DNA of 64,000 bases from AC-32 sp963755635. Its GTDB lineage: Bacteria > Actinomycetota > Thermoleophilia > Gaiellales > Gaiellaceae. The notes beneath the pieces were generated by a model. It saw only the letters and a list, made by a program, of their open reading frames with translations, made no database searches and was not told the origin of the DNA. Positions 30,038 to 39,327 of this stretch are shown piece after piece (position 1 is the stretch's first letter; every line of letters starts with the position of its first letter). The position numbers and the translations under genes are program-made. The stretch covers positions 46,779-110,778 of the forward strand of contig CAVWKS010000028.1 of NCBI GenBank assembly GCA_963755635.1. The letters run 5' to 3'.

Positions 30038-31012
30038 TCAGCTATCGGTGCGGCGCCGGCCGCGGCCGCCGAGGTCCTTGTTCGACTCCATGTCGAACCA
30101 CATCGCGAACAGCGTGAACTGCGAGCCGAAGATCAGCAGCAGCGCGACGAGCACGATCGTCGCGGCGGTGATCGGCGTTGCCCATGAGCCGCAGCACGAC
30201 CTCCGCGATCCCGAGCGCCGAGCCCGAGCACGGTCATCAGGATGCCGAGCAGGTAGAAGAAGACGAGCGGGTGGAAGTCGCGGATCACGTACTTCTCGCG
30301 CATCCGCCAGAAGAAGCCCTTCACCAGCAGCCACGAGATCGCGCGGCACGACCTTCCGCAGCCGGATCCCCGAGCGCTCGCCGACGCCGTAGATCGGCCG
30401 CGACGGGTAGTCGCGCACGCGCGCCGTTCCAGACGTTCAGGTGGACGAGCATGTCGTTCGGGAAGCCGTAGCGCGGGTAGATCCGGTCGAGGTCGAGCAG
30501 CTCCAGCATCTCCAGCGAGATCGCCGTGTAGCCGGACTGCGAGTCGGCGACGTGCCAGTAGCCCGAGGCGATCTTCGTCAGCAGGCTGAGGATCGCGTTG
30601 CCGAGGTAGCGGTAGCGCGGGATCACGTCCCACGCCTGGCCGGTGAAGAGGCGGTTGGCCTTCGCGTAGTCGACCTCGCCGCGGGCGACCGGCGCGACGA
30701 GCGTCTCGAGGTCGGCCGGGTCCATCTGCGCGTCGGCGGCCATGACCGCGGTGACGTCGATCCGCTCCGCGAGCGCGCGCTGGTAGCCGGTGATGATCGC
30801 CGCGCCGACGCCCAGGTTGCGCTCGTGGACGAGCACCTCGACCCGCGGGTCGTCGAGGCCTCGGACGGCCGCGGCCGTCCCGTCGCGCGAGGCGTCGTCG
30901 ACGACGAGAACGCGGTCGACGAAGTCAGGGATCGACGCGGATCGTGTCCGCGATCAGCGTTCTCCTCGTCGTGCGCAGGCACGACGACGGCAACCCGCTT
31001 GCCGTCGAGCAT
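30038..31012 (-). CDS. GT2 glycosyltransferase with C-terminal membrane helices (several frameshifts)
   Basis: About 320 aa, DPM1/GtrB-like. It starts at ATG 31012 with LDGKRVAVVVPAHDEEN. After breaks at about 30955 and 30935 it continues DRVLVVDDASRDGTAAAV, VHERNLGVGAAIITGYQRAL, VMAADAQMDPADLETLV (metal motif), YLGNAILSLLTKIASGYW and DSQSGYTAISLEML. Further breaks near 30425, 30345 and 30215 lead to the helices FHPLVFFYLLGILMTVLGLG and TAATIVLVALLLIFGSQFTL and the end SNKDLGGRGRRRTDS. It is expected to make a polyprenyl-phosphate sugar or extend a lipid-linked glycan at the membrane. It ends 3 bases before the GT4 start. Confidence 0.78.
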
Positions 31013-31021
31013 TCCTCCTAG

Positions 31022-31871
31022 TTAGGCGGGGCGGCGGGCGATCCTGCCCGCCGGCTCCCAGAGGAGCGCGGCGGCGATGCCGATGAGCAGGCCGATCAGA
31101 CCGCCGACGATCACCGAGTTGCGCCTGCTGCGCGCGGTCGTCTTGGTCGCCGCCGCGAACGTGATCTGCCGGCCGAGCTCGACTTCCTGCGCGACGGCGA
31201 GCTGCTGCTTCGCGGTCGTGAGCTGATCGACGATCTGGGCGCGCTGGATCGACGCGACGAGCTTGTCCGGTCCCGGAGAGGCCGTTCGAGCTGAGGCTCC
31301 GGTCGATCACGTTCAGCGACTGCGTGTAGCCGTCGATCTGAGCCTGGAGGCTCGCGATCAGCTTGTTCACGTAGCTCGAGGTCTGGTGGATCACGATCTG
31401 GGCGAGGGTGTTCGCGGCGACCTGCGTCTGGCGAGGGGTCTTGCCCGTGACGGAGATCAGGACGAGCGGCGTCTGACCCAGCTTCGTCAGCGCGCCGGCG
31501 ACGGGACGGGACGTGACGTGCCCGCGCAGCTTGCGCACCGGGATCCCCGCCGCGCGCGCGGCCTGGCGGAGCGCAGCCTCGCTGTGGATCACCTGCCCGA
31601 CGGTCGACGGGTTCGTCGCCTGGCTCTGGAGCTGCACCGAGCCGACCGGCGAGAGCGGCTGACCGAGGTAGATCGTGGACTTGGCCGTGTAGACCTGGCT
31701 GCCGCCGATCGTGACCAGGTAGGCGATCAGAGCGCCGACGATCAGGCCGGCGACCGGCAGCCACCAGCGGTGGACCAGCGAGTGCCAGTGGCGGCCGAGG
31801 TCGACCTCGCGCTCGTCGTCCGGGTTCGGCAGGTCGCGCTCCCGAGAGCGTGGTTCCGTGGTCGTGCTCAC
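31022..31871 (-). CDS. Wzz/chain-length-determinant-like membrane protein (one frameshift)
   Basis: About 283 aa. After a hydrophilic leader (GTG 31871) the first membrane helix is WWLPVAGLIVGALIAYLVTI. The extracytoplasmic part follows: YTAKSTIYLGQPLSPVGSVQ, RQAARAAGIPVRKLRGHV, LVLISVTGKTPRQTQVAANT, and a coiled stretch. A break near 31275 leads to the second helix NSVIVGGLIGLLIGIAAALL and the end WEPAGRIARRPA. This two-helix layout is the PF02706 co-polymerase family that sets polymer length. There is no C-terminal tyrosine-kinase domain. It implies a Wzy-dependent polymer made by the nearby genes. Confidence 0.83.
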
Positions 31872-31893
31872 AGCGCGCTCGACTTTACCCGCG

Positions 31894-33137
31894 TCACTTG
31901 GGCGCCATGGCGAAGACCCGTGCATAGCCCACGAGGTAGAGCCACTTTCCGTCGGTGACGACGGCGCCGTACTTGCCGCGGCGGAAGTACCAGAGCGGCT
32001 TTCCGGTGCGCGCGTCGAGGGCGTAGGTGCGGCCGTTGAAGCTCGAGAAGTAGACGACGCCGTTGATCACGACCGCCGATCCGGAGATCGGCCCGTTCGA
32101 CTTGAACGCCAGTTCACGTCCCCGGTGGCGGCGTCGAAGCAGTAGAAGTAGTGGTCGTAGGAGCCGACTAGACGCGCTGGTCCCAGACGGCCGGCGAGCC
32201 GTAGACGTAGTTCCCGGTCCCGTGCGACCAGCGCAGCTTCCCGCTCGAGGCGCCGAACGAGTAGACCTTGCCGTCGGTCGAGCCGATGTAGACGCGGTCG
32301 TAGGCGACGGCCGGCGTCGAGTAGAAGGTGCCGCTCGCCCCGAGCCGCTGCTGGGCGCCGGCCTTCCAGACGAGCTTGCCGGTGCGCGCGTTAGCGCGTA
32401 GACGTGGCTGTCGTACGAGCCGAAGTAGACCTGCCGCCGGCGTAGGCCATGCCATCCTTGACTTTGTTGCCGGTCTGGTAGCTCCAGACGGTGCGGCCCG
32501 TGCGCGTGTTGAGCGCGTACACCTTGCCGCGCCAGTCGCCGACGTAGACGAGGTTGCCGACGACGAGCGGCGACGACTCGGTCGGTCCCATCGGCACGCG
32601 CCAGCGCACCTTGCCGCTGTCGGCGTCCATCGCGATCGTGACGCCGTCGAGCCCCGAGCGCGACGCGTTGCAGGGCGGCTTGTTCAGGAAGGTCATGAAG
32701 ACGGTGTGGTCGTCGACGGCGGGGGTGGCCGCGGTGCAGCGCCTCGTCCGCGCTGCCAGACCGCGCCGTGCAGCTTCGTGTCGACCGCGAAGAGCTTGCC
32801 GTTCGCGTTCGCGAAGTAGAGGCGGCCGTAGGCGATCGTCGGCGGGAACTCGACGAGATCGCGCCCGCGGAAGAACCAGTGCGGTTGAAGGGCGGACGGA
32901 TCGCGGCCGGGACGAAGTCGGGCGCTCCTAGCCGGGCCGAGTCGTAGCGGTAGGTCGGCCAGATGACCGCCGGCGGCTGCTTCGGCGGCTTCTTCTGCTG
33001 CGCGTGGGTCGTGACGAACTCCACCGACGAGGAGCCGCGGACGTCGCGGCCCTGATGCTTGCGGTAGAGGCCGTACGCGACGAGGCCGGCGGCACGAGGA
33101 CGACGCACGCCGGCCGCCGACGAGAGGCGCGCTTCAT
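31894..33137 (-). CDS. PQQ-like beta-propeller membrane protein (many frameshifts)
   Basis: About 410 aa. A basic N-terminus (MKRASRRR) and one helix (AAGLVAYGLYRK) anchor it, with the rest outside. After VIWPTYRYDSARLGAP, repeated propeller blades are seen: AYGRLYFANANGKLFAVDTK, VVGNLVYVGDWRGKVYALNT, DRVYIGSTDGKVYSFGAS and VVINGVVYFSSFNGRTYALD. The blade motif (vY.gs.dg.vyAld..tGk..W) is that of PQQ/BamB-like propellers. At least six frame changes occur. Its ATG overlaps the stop of an upstream gene of the same fold. The role is unknown; binding or scaffolding of surface glycan or its export machinery is inference. Confidence 0.78.
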
Positions 33138-34541
33138 CGATGCCGCGGCTCGACCGCGTAGAGCCGCGAGAAGCCGTGCAGGAGCAGGCGGCCGCCGTTC
33201 CCGGAGACCGGCACAAAGGCGCCGTCGGGGAACCGGAAGACCTGCGCGGCCGGTGCGCGCGTCACGCCGTAGATCCGGTGCTGGCGGTTGGCGAAGTAGA
33301 CGATGCCGTCCACGATCGTCGGGGCGCCCCCGATCGAGCCGCCGGTCGGAAAAGCGCCAGACATGCTCGCCCGTCGCCGCCGAGACGCAGTAGAGGTCGC
33401 CGTTGTAGGAGCCGAAGTAGACGCGCCCGCGCCAGACCGCCGGCGACGAGTAGACGTAGGCGCCGGTGTTGAGCGTCCAGAGGCGGCTGCCCGCGCGTCG
33501 AGAAGGCATTCATCGTGTTGCCGGTAGAGGAGGGCGCGAAGACGCGGCCGCTCGCGACCGCCGGCGTCCCGTAGATGCGGCCGTTGACCGCGGCCGACCA
33601 GCGCAGCCGGCCGTTGCGCGCGCCGAGCGCGAGCAGCCGCCCGCCGTAGTCGCCGATGAAGACCGTCCCGTTCAGGAAGGAGGCGCTCGAGGTGATCTTG
33701 TTCCCGGTGCGGTACGTCCAGCGGGCGCGGTGCGTGCGCAGGTCGAGCGCGTAGACCGCGCCGGCCCAGTCGCCGAAGTAGTCGATGCCGTCGATCACGA
33801 CCGGCGAGGACTCGATCGGCGAGCCCGTGTAGTAGCGCCAGAGCACGCGGCCGTTGTAGCGGTCGAGCACCCAGACGTGCCCGTCCATCCCGTGCACGAC
33901 GAGCTCGTTGTCGAAGACCGCGGGCGAAGCGGCCATCTTCCCGTTCGGGGTGTCGTGGCGCCAGACCGTCGAGCCGTCGCTCATCGAGAGGCGCGGATGC
34001 TGCCGCGGAAGTTCGAGACGTACGCGACGCCGTCGTCGACGACGGCCGGGAACTCGATCAGCGCGCCGACCGGCGCGCTCCAGACGAGCCGGAACGGCGG
34101 GCGCACGTGGATGTCGGCTGCTCCTGCGTGCGCTGCGGCGACGCGCCGTACATCGTCCACTGCAGCCTGGTCTGGTAGACGCGGACGGCGATGAGCGGCG
34201 GTTGCTGAACTTGAGGCGCCGGCGGATACGGGTCGTAGCCGGCCTGGCCACGGTGGTGACGAGTCGGCCGCGGTGCGGGAGCCGGATGCGTGCGACGCCG
34301 TGGCGGTCGGTGCGGCCGGGATCGGCCGATGATGCGGACCGTCGCGCCGCGGACCGGCTTGCCAGGTCGCCGTCGAGGACGACCAGGCGCACCCACGACG
34401 GCTTCGGGCAGCGGCGGCGGACGCGTCGCCATCGGCTCGGGCGTCTTCGGCGGCCGCTGCTGCTGCTCTGCGTGCTTGCTCCCGCCGCACGCCGCGGCAA
34501 GCAGCGGCAGAACAAGCAAGACGGACCCCGGGCCGGCGCAT
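33134..34541 (-). CDS. PQQ-like beta-propeller lipoprotein with N-terminal Ig/TTR-like domain (frameshifted)
   Basis: About 465 aa. The start (ATG 34541) leads after a one-base slip into a lipoprotein signal, LVLPLLAAACGGSKHAEQQQ, with lipobox LAAAC, so it should be lipid-anchored outside the cell. A domain with GKPVRGATVRIIGR and DRHGVARIRLPHRGRLVTTV resembles carboxypeptidase-regulatory/transthyretin-like folds. Propeller blades follow: VVDDGVAYVSNFRGSI, NELVVHGMDGHVWVLDRYNG, IDGIDYFGDWAGAVYALDLR, LNGTVFIGDYGGRLLALGAR and VDGIVYFANRQHRIYGVTRA. Breaks lie near 34520, 34390, 34000, 33500 and 33350. It is tandem with the next propeller gene. Confidence 0.75.
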
Positions 34542-34566
34542 CACAGCAGGCTAGATCTCGTCCCGG

Positions 34567-35679
34567 CTAGCGGGTTCCCTCCGCCTTCTCCCACATCAGC
34601 GGCGCGCCCTCGCGCAGGTAGCGCGCCGAGCGCGGCGACCGTCGCCGACTCATCAAGAGGTAGTAGTAGGCGATCCCCGCGCCGGGGACCGGCAGGCGCA
34701 GGCGGCCGGCGGCGGCGAGCGCGAGCCAGGCGGCCTGGGCGGCGAGCGCGGCCTGGTACGGCCAGCCCTCGCCCACGAGCGCAATGCTGGTCGCGAGCAG
34801 CGTCACGTGCAGGAAGCCGCTCGCGTAGCGCAAGACGCGGTGCGAGAGCAGCTCCGCCAGGTAGAGCGGCGGCTGGCCGCGGAGGCTGCCGGCCTCGAAG
34901 AGGTGGCGCCACGACCAGGGCAGCATCCGCACCTTGCGGCGGAACTCGTCCTCGTTGTCCTTGCTCGGCTTCTCGAACGCGAGCGCGTTCGGCTCGTACA
35001 CCGCGCGGCGGCCGCGCTGCACCATCAGCGCCGGGAAGCCGAGGTCGTGGCCGAAGGGCCACTCGACGTAGTCGTCGCGCCGCACGGCGTAGATCGCGCC
35101 GTTGCCGCCGGTGATCGAGCCGAGCGCGGACTCGCTGGCCCGCAGCCACATCTCGTACCGCCAGTAGAGGCCCTCCTTGTTCGTGCCGTCCTCGCGCTGG
35201 AAGCGCACCTGGCCGCAGACGTAGGCGACCTCCGGGTCGGCGAAGCTGCGCACGAGCTTGCGGAGCGCGTCGGGCGCCCAGGTCGCGTTCGCGTCGCCGA
35301 AGGCGAGGATCTCGCTCTCGGTCTCGCGGACCGCCTGGTTCATGGTGGGCAGCTTCCCGCCGCGCTCGCACTCGAGCAGGCGGACGCGGCCGTCGAAGCT
35401 CTGAACGATCTCGTGCGTCCGGTCGGTCGAGCCGTCGGACGCGACGACCAGCTGGAGCTTCTCGGCCGGGTAGTCGAGCTCGAGCAGGTTCTCGACGCGC
35501 GCCCCGATCACGTCCTCCTCGTCATGCGCAGGGACGATCAGCGTGACGGACGGCGTGATGTCTTGCTTGTCGACCTCGCGCCGCCGGAGCTGCCTGAGCC
35601 CGGCGGCGGCGACGGGGTAGCCGACGTGCGTCCACGCAAGCCCGCCGAGGCTCGCCCAGAAGAGCGCCTTCACGATCAC
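34567..35679 (-). CDS. GT2 glycosyltransferase, processive-type with membrane helices
   Basis: A 370-aa intact protein. An N-terminal helix (FWASLGGLAWTHVGYPVAAA) precedes the catalytic domain: VTLIVPAHDEEDVIGARVEN, LVVASDGSTDRTHEIV, ILAFGDANATWAPDALRKLV (metal motif DAN), VCGQVRFQ and GGNGAIYAVRRDDYVEWPFG. C-terminal helices include HVTLLATSIALVGEGW. This is the HAS/IcaA-like branch, so the product may be extended on the membrane. The start is GTG 35679. It overlaps nothing and is one of the few unbroken genes in this stretch. Confidence 0.86.
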   Translation of the reverse strand: MIVKALFWASLGGLAWTHVGYPVAAAGLRQLRRREVDKQDITPSVTLIVPAHDEEDVIGARVENLLELDYPAEKLQLVVASDGSTDRTHEIVQSFDGRVRLLECERGGKLPTMNQAVRETESEILAFGDANATWAPDALRKLVRSFADPEVAYVCGQVRFQREDGTNKEGLYWRYEMWLRASESALGSITGGNGAIYAVRRDDYVEWPFGHDLGFPALMVQRGRRAVYEPNALAFEKPSKDNEDEFRRKVRMLPWSWRHLFEAGSLRGQPPLYLAELLSHRVLRYASGFLHVTLLATSIALVGEGWPYQAALAAQAAWLALAAAGRLRLPVPGAGIAYYYLLMSRRRSPRSARYLREGAPLMWEKAEGTR

Positions 35680-35683
35680 GGCC

Positions 35684-36618
35684 TCACCGTACCGCGCGGT
35701 CGATCGCTCTGGCCACCAGCAGCGGGCGGGCGAGCATGGAGAGGTGTCCGGCCCCCGGGATCTCGACGAACGGCGCCTTCATGAGCGTGGCCGTCTGCCT
35801 CCCGGCGCTCAACGAGTCGACGGTGTCTCGGCTGCCCCAGGCGACGACCGCCGGAACTCGCACGCTTTCGAGGGTCGGGGCCGAGACGCCCTGGATGCCG
35901 TGGCCGAGCATCGAGGCGAACGCTGCTGCGGTGCCGCTGACGAGAAACGGCCGCTCCCACTCCTCGACGAAGGCGCCGGTTAAGGGCGGGGCGCCGCCGC
36001 CCCAGGCCTCTCGCAGGCCCTTGCGGTAGAGCCAGTCCCAGTCGGTCGCGATCCGGTAGATGCTCGTGTACCAGGGCGACACGAGCAGGTGCGAGAGCCA
36101 GCTCGCGCCGCCTCCGCCTGGTCGCGCGTCGCCGTCCAGGAGGACGATCCGCCGCGTGGCGTTCGGCGCGCTGCGGGCCAGCGAGACCGCGACTGCCGCG
36201 CCCAGCGAATGGCCGACCACGATCGGCCGCTGCAACCCCATCCGCCGGTCGAACCCCCGACGAGCTCGACCCAGTGGGCCAGCGTGTACGGCCCGCGGCG
36301 CTGCGAGTAGCCGAAGGGCGGCAGGTCGAGCGCGTAAACGCGGTGCGTCCGCCCCAGCAGCGGCCCGACCCTGTCCCAGACCCAGGCGGGCTCGATGAAT
36401 CCGCCGAGGAGGACGACGGGCGTTCCGTGCGAGCCCCAGGTTCTGTACGCGAGCTGAGTTCCGGCGACGCGCTCGTAAGGGCCGGGGTACAGCTTCGCGG
36501 CGGCGACGTCGCGGCCCGAGGTGACCGCGTTGAAGATCAGCGAGGCTGCGGTCAGGGCGAGGAACAGGCCGAGCAAGCCGAGCCCGATCCAGCGGAGGAC
36601 GCGCTTCAGCCGCTGCAC
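35684..36618 (-). CDS. membrane-anchored alpha/beta hydrolase (one frameshift)
   Basis: About 310 aa. The N-terminus (GTG 36618) has one helix, WIGLGLLGLFLALTAASLIF. The hydrolase fold follows: VVLLGGFIEPAWVWDRVGPL, RVYALDLPPFGYSQRRGPYT and, after a break near 36252, the nucleophile elbow PIVVGHSLGAAVAVSLA (Ser), the acid region VVAWGSRDTVDSLSAGRQ (Asp) and IPGAGHLSMLARP (His). It is a complete triad. Such an enzyme could remove or exchange acyl groups on the glycan. The family alone does not fix the substrate. Confidence 0.82.
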
Positions 36619-36627
36619 TCGAACAGG

Positions 36628-37608
36628 CTAGTCCGCCGGCGTCGCGATCTCGGAGCCTGGCCGGCGATACGCCGGGAAGAAGCCTTCGTGGCCGTCGCCG
36701 CCGAGCTCTCGGTAGCGCGATTCGTCGTGAACCGCCTTGCCGACCGCCGACTCGATCAGGCCGCCCTCGTCGAAGCGGAGCTTGAACTGAAGCAGCGAGT
36801 CGTCCGCGCCGCCGACGCCGCCGCCGAGGTGGAAGCGCTCGTAGCCCTCGGCGCGAGCCCACTCGGCGGCGCGCAGGAAGAGGAGGTTGTTCGCTCCGCC
36901 TGAGCGCTCGGACGCGCCGAGGTGGTAGTGGAGCCACGGCTTGCACGCGAGGCCGAGCAGCGCGGCTGTGACGCCGTCGTGGCCGATCGCCTCGAACAGG
37001 ACGAGCCATTCCCGGCTTGCGAGCGACTCCCAGTACTCGGCCGGAAAGTAGTAGAAGCCGGTCGCGCCTTTCTCCGCCATCGTGCGCTCGTAGAGGCTCG
37101 CGAAGCCGCCGAGATCCGGTGGCGCGACGGTGATCCGCGTCTCGACCGGCGCCGCCTCGGCCTTGCGGACCGCCCGGCGGTGGTGGCGGTGCAGGCGCTC
37201 GAAGAGGTCCCCCTGGTCGACGCGCCAGGCAACCGTGCCGCCGCGCGACTCGACATGGAAGCGCGAGTAGCGGTGGTTCTGGAAGCGCGGGTGGAACCAG
37301 GTGAAGGTCGTGACGATCCCGCGCTCGCGGGACCAGTCCTCGTACGCCTCGTAGAACCGCTCGTCACCGACCGGGCCGCCGAAGCCGTAGAGGCCGGTGA
37401 CGTCGCGTGTGCCGTCGAGCTCCCGGACGATGCACGGGAAAACGGTGCCCTCGGCGTGGAGCAGCAGAAGCTCGCCCGGGTCGAGGAGCAGCGCGGTCTC
37501 GGCGTACTCGCGGCTCAGGTACGTGTCGTCGGGAACGGCCGCATCCCAGTCGCCGGGCGCGACCTCTTCGAGCTTCACTCCCGCTCCGGGCGCCGGCAAA
37601 GCCGGCAC
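36628..37608 (-). CDS. FemAB-like GNAT acyltransferase
   Basis: A 326-aa intact protein. The first half has YLSREYAETALLLDPGELLL and TGLYGFGGPVGDERFYEAYE. The second is GNAT-like: FERLHRHHRRAVRKAEAAPV, FASLYERTMAEKGATGFYYF and NNLLFLRAAEWARAEGYERF followed by HLGGGVGGADDSLLQFKLRF. The block 'r.n.rr.irkA', the late 'lH.GGG' and the aminoacyl-type arrangement are those of FemAB/BioF2-like (PF13480) proteins found in polysaccharide clusters. They may attach amino acids or acyl groups to sugars. The start is GTG 37608 with an Ala/Pro-rich leader, so a later GTG (about 37578) is possible. Confidence 0.75.
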   Translation of the reverse strand: MPALPAPGAGVKLEEVAPGDWDAAVPDDTYLSREYAETALLLDPGELLLLHAEGTVFPCIVRELDGTRDVTGLYGFGGPVGDERFYEAYEDWSRERGIVTTFTWFHPRFQNHRYSRFHVESRGGTVAWRVDQGDLFERLHRHHRRAVRKAEAAPVETRITVAPPDLGGFASLYERTMAEKGATGFYYFPAEYWESLASREWLVLFEAIGHDGVTAALLGLACKPWLHYHLGASERSGGANNLLFLRAAEWARAEGYERFHLGGGVGGADDSLLQFKLRFDEGGLIESAVGKAVHDESRYRELGGDGHEGFFPAYRRPGSEIATPAD

Positions 37609-37645
37609 CTCCGCTCCCTGATGAGCTCCGTCGAGCCTACGCTCA

Positions 37646-38269
37646 TTACTTACGGGCCCGGGCGCGCTCGATGTTCATCGTGTCGACGACGGGCTTCTCG
37701 CCGCTGCGGCCGAGCTCGCTGAACGTCCGCCAGAGGATCTTCAGGTCGAGCCGGAGCGACCAGTGGTCGATGTACCAGATGTCCTGCTCGATCCGCTCGG
37801 GCCAGCCGATCGCCTCGCGGCCGTTCACCTGCGACCAGCCGGTGATGCCGGGCTCGACGGCGAGGCGGCGGCGGTCGTGCTGGGTGTAGCGCGCCGCCTG
37901 CTCGACGAGATCCGGACGCGGGCCGACGAGGCTCATCTGGCCGCGGAGGACGTTCCACAGCTGCGGCAGCTCGTCGAGGCCCGTCTTGCGGAGGAAGCGG
38001 CCGGAACGCGTGATTCTGGGGTCGTTCTCGACCACGCCGTAGGGGTCGTCGGTGAGCTGGGAGGCGAGCTCGAGCGCGTTCTGCACCATCGTCCGGAACT
38101 TGAACATCCGAAACGTCTTGCCGTCCTTGCCGGCGCGTGCCTGCGCGAGGACCGCGGGGCGGCCCGAGTCGATCACGATCCAGAGGGCGATTGCGGCGAG
38201 CACCGGCGAGAGCAGAACGAGCAGGACGAGGGCGGCGATGCGGTCGCCGATGCGCTTGAGCAGTCTCAC
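37646..38269 (-). CDS. polyprenyl-phosphate sugar-1-phosphate transferase (short PHPT type)
   Basis: A 207-aa intact enzyme. It has one membrane segment (RIAALVLLVLLSPVLAAIAL) and the catalytic domain: LAQARAGKDGKTFRMFKFRT, KTGLDELPQLWNVLRGQMSL, VGPRPDLVEQAARYT and VEPGITGWSQVNGREAIGWP. These are the PglC/WcaJ-core motifs that start a lipid-linked repeat unit. The start GTG 38269 overlaps the upstream stop. It is smaller than the other initiator at 21709 (no CoA-binding domain), so the cluster holds two different starting enzymes and probably two different first sugars. Confidence 0.88.
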   Translation of the reverse strand: MRLLKRIGDRIAALVLLVLLSPVLAAIALWIVIDSGRPAVLAQARAGKDGKTFRMFKFRTMVQNALELASQLTDDPYGVVENDPRITRSGRFLRKTGLDELPQLWNVLRGQMSLVGPRPDLVEQAARYTQHDRRRLAVEPGITGWSQVNGREAIGWPERIEQDIWYIDHWSLRLDLKILWRTFSELGRSGEKPVVDTMNIERARARK

Positions 38270-39327
38270 CGGCGCACCTCGCGGTAGAGCCGGTCGTGCT
38301 CGGCGGCGGAGTGCGCCCAGGTGAGGGCCTTCGCCGCCCGCTTGGCGCCGGCGGCTGACGCGGCGAGCGCCTTCGGCTCCAGCAGGCGCGCGCAGGCCTC
38401 GGCGAGCGCTTTGGGATCGTCCACGGGCACGACCTCGCCCGCCTTGAATTCGCGCACGATCTCGCCGAGGGAGCCCACGTCGGTCACGACCACCGGGCGA
38501 CCGTAGCCGATCGCCGTGGCCAGCACTCCGGACGAGTCCAGCTGGCGGTAGGGCAGAACGACCGCGGCCGCGCGGGTCATCAGGCCGCGGATCTCGTCCG
38601 GCTGGATGAAGCGCAGCTGCCACTCGATCCGTGGATCCGAGCTCGGCGGCACCGGGTCGAGCGGGTCGCCGGCGACGACGAGCTGCGCGTCCGGGATCTG
38701 CGGCAGCGCTTCGAGCAGGACGTCGAGGCCCTTGTAGTCACGGATAAGGCCGAAGAAGAGAAGCGTCCGGCCCTCGGGGGGCGGCAGCTGCTCGCCCTCG
38801 AAGACGGGGTGCGGGATCCGGACGATCCGCTCGCGGCCGAGGCCGAGCTCGACCAGCTGCTCGACCGCGCGGTGCGAGTGGACGACGACGCGCTCTGCCG
38901 TCTCGAGCACGTCTGGCCAGACCGGCAGTGCGCGGCGGCGGCGCGGCAGGACGTCGTGCGCAGTGAGCACAACCGGGCGGTCGTCGGCGACCCGGCGGAG
39001 CCAGCGCAGGTCGAGCTCGGGCCGCGGGAGCCACTGGACGTGCACGACGTCGGGATCGAGCCGCTCGATCCGGCGCACGAGGCGCGCGACGCTCGGCGCG
39101 TATTGGAGACCCTTCGCGGCGAGGCGGAGCGGCGAGCGGCGGAAGAGCCGCGTCGAGACCGGCGCGAACAGCTCCTCGCGTGCGTAGCCCTGCGGCTCCG
39201 GCGCGCGGCCGTGCGGGAAGCGCGAGGTCAGGAGAGTGACGGCGTGGCCTTCCTCGGCGAGCGCGGAGGCGAGCGCGTGGTCGTAGGGCGGCGTGTACGC
39301 GAGCGGGTCGACGAGCGCGATCCGCAT
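38266..39327 (-). CDS. GT4 family glycosyltransferase
   Basis: A 353-aa intact enzyme. It shows RIALVDPLAYTPPYDHALAS, LDPDVVHVQWLPRPELDLRW, VVVHSHRAVEQLVELGLGRE, then LLFFGLIRDYKGLDVLLEAL, QLVVAGDPLDP, AVVLPYRQLDSSGVLATAIG (donor-site stretch with fewer acids than the EX7E type) and RPVVVTDVGSLGE. This matches WcaC/TuaC-like GT4 enzymes. The start ATG 39327 overlaps the ATP-grasp stop, and its own stop overlaps the next GTG. It acts directly after the initiating enzyme in the operon and may add the second sugar. Confidence 0.86.
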   Translation of the reverse strand: MRIALVDPLAYTPPYDHALASALAEEGHAVTLLTSRFPHGRAPEPQGYAREELFAPVSTRLFRRSPLRLAAKGLQYAPSVARLVRRIERLDPDVVHVQWLPRPELDLRWLRRVADDRPVVLTAHDVLPRRRRALPVWPDVLETAERVVVHSHRAVEQLVELGLGRERIVRIPHPVFEGEQLPPPEGRTLLFFGLIRDYKGLDVLLEALPQIPDAQLVVAGDPLDPVPPSSDPRIEWQLRFIQPDEIRGLMTRAAAVVLPYRQLDSSGVLATAIGYGRPVVVTDVGSLGEIVREFKAGEVVPVDDPKALAEACARLLEPKALAASAAGAKRAAKALTWAHSAAEHDRLYREVRR

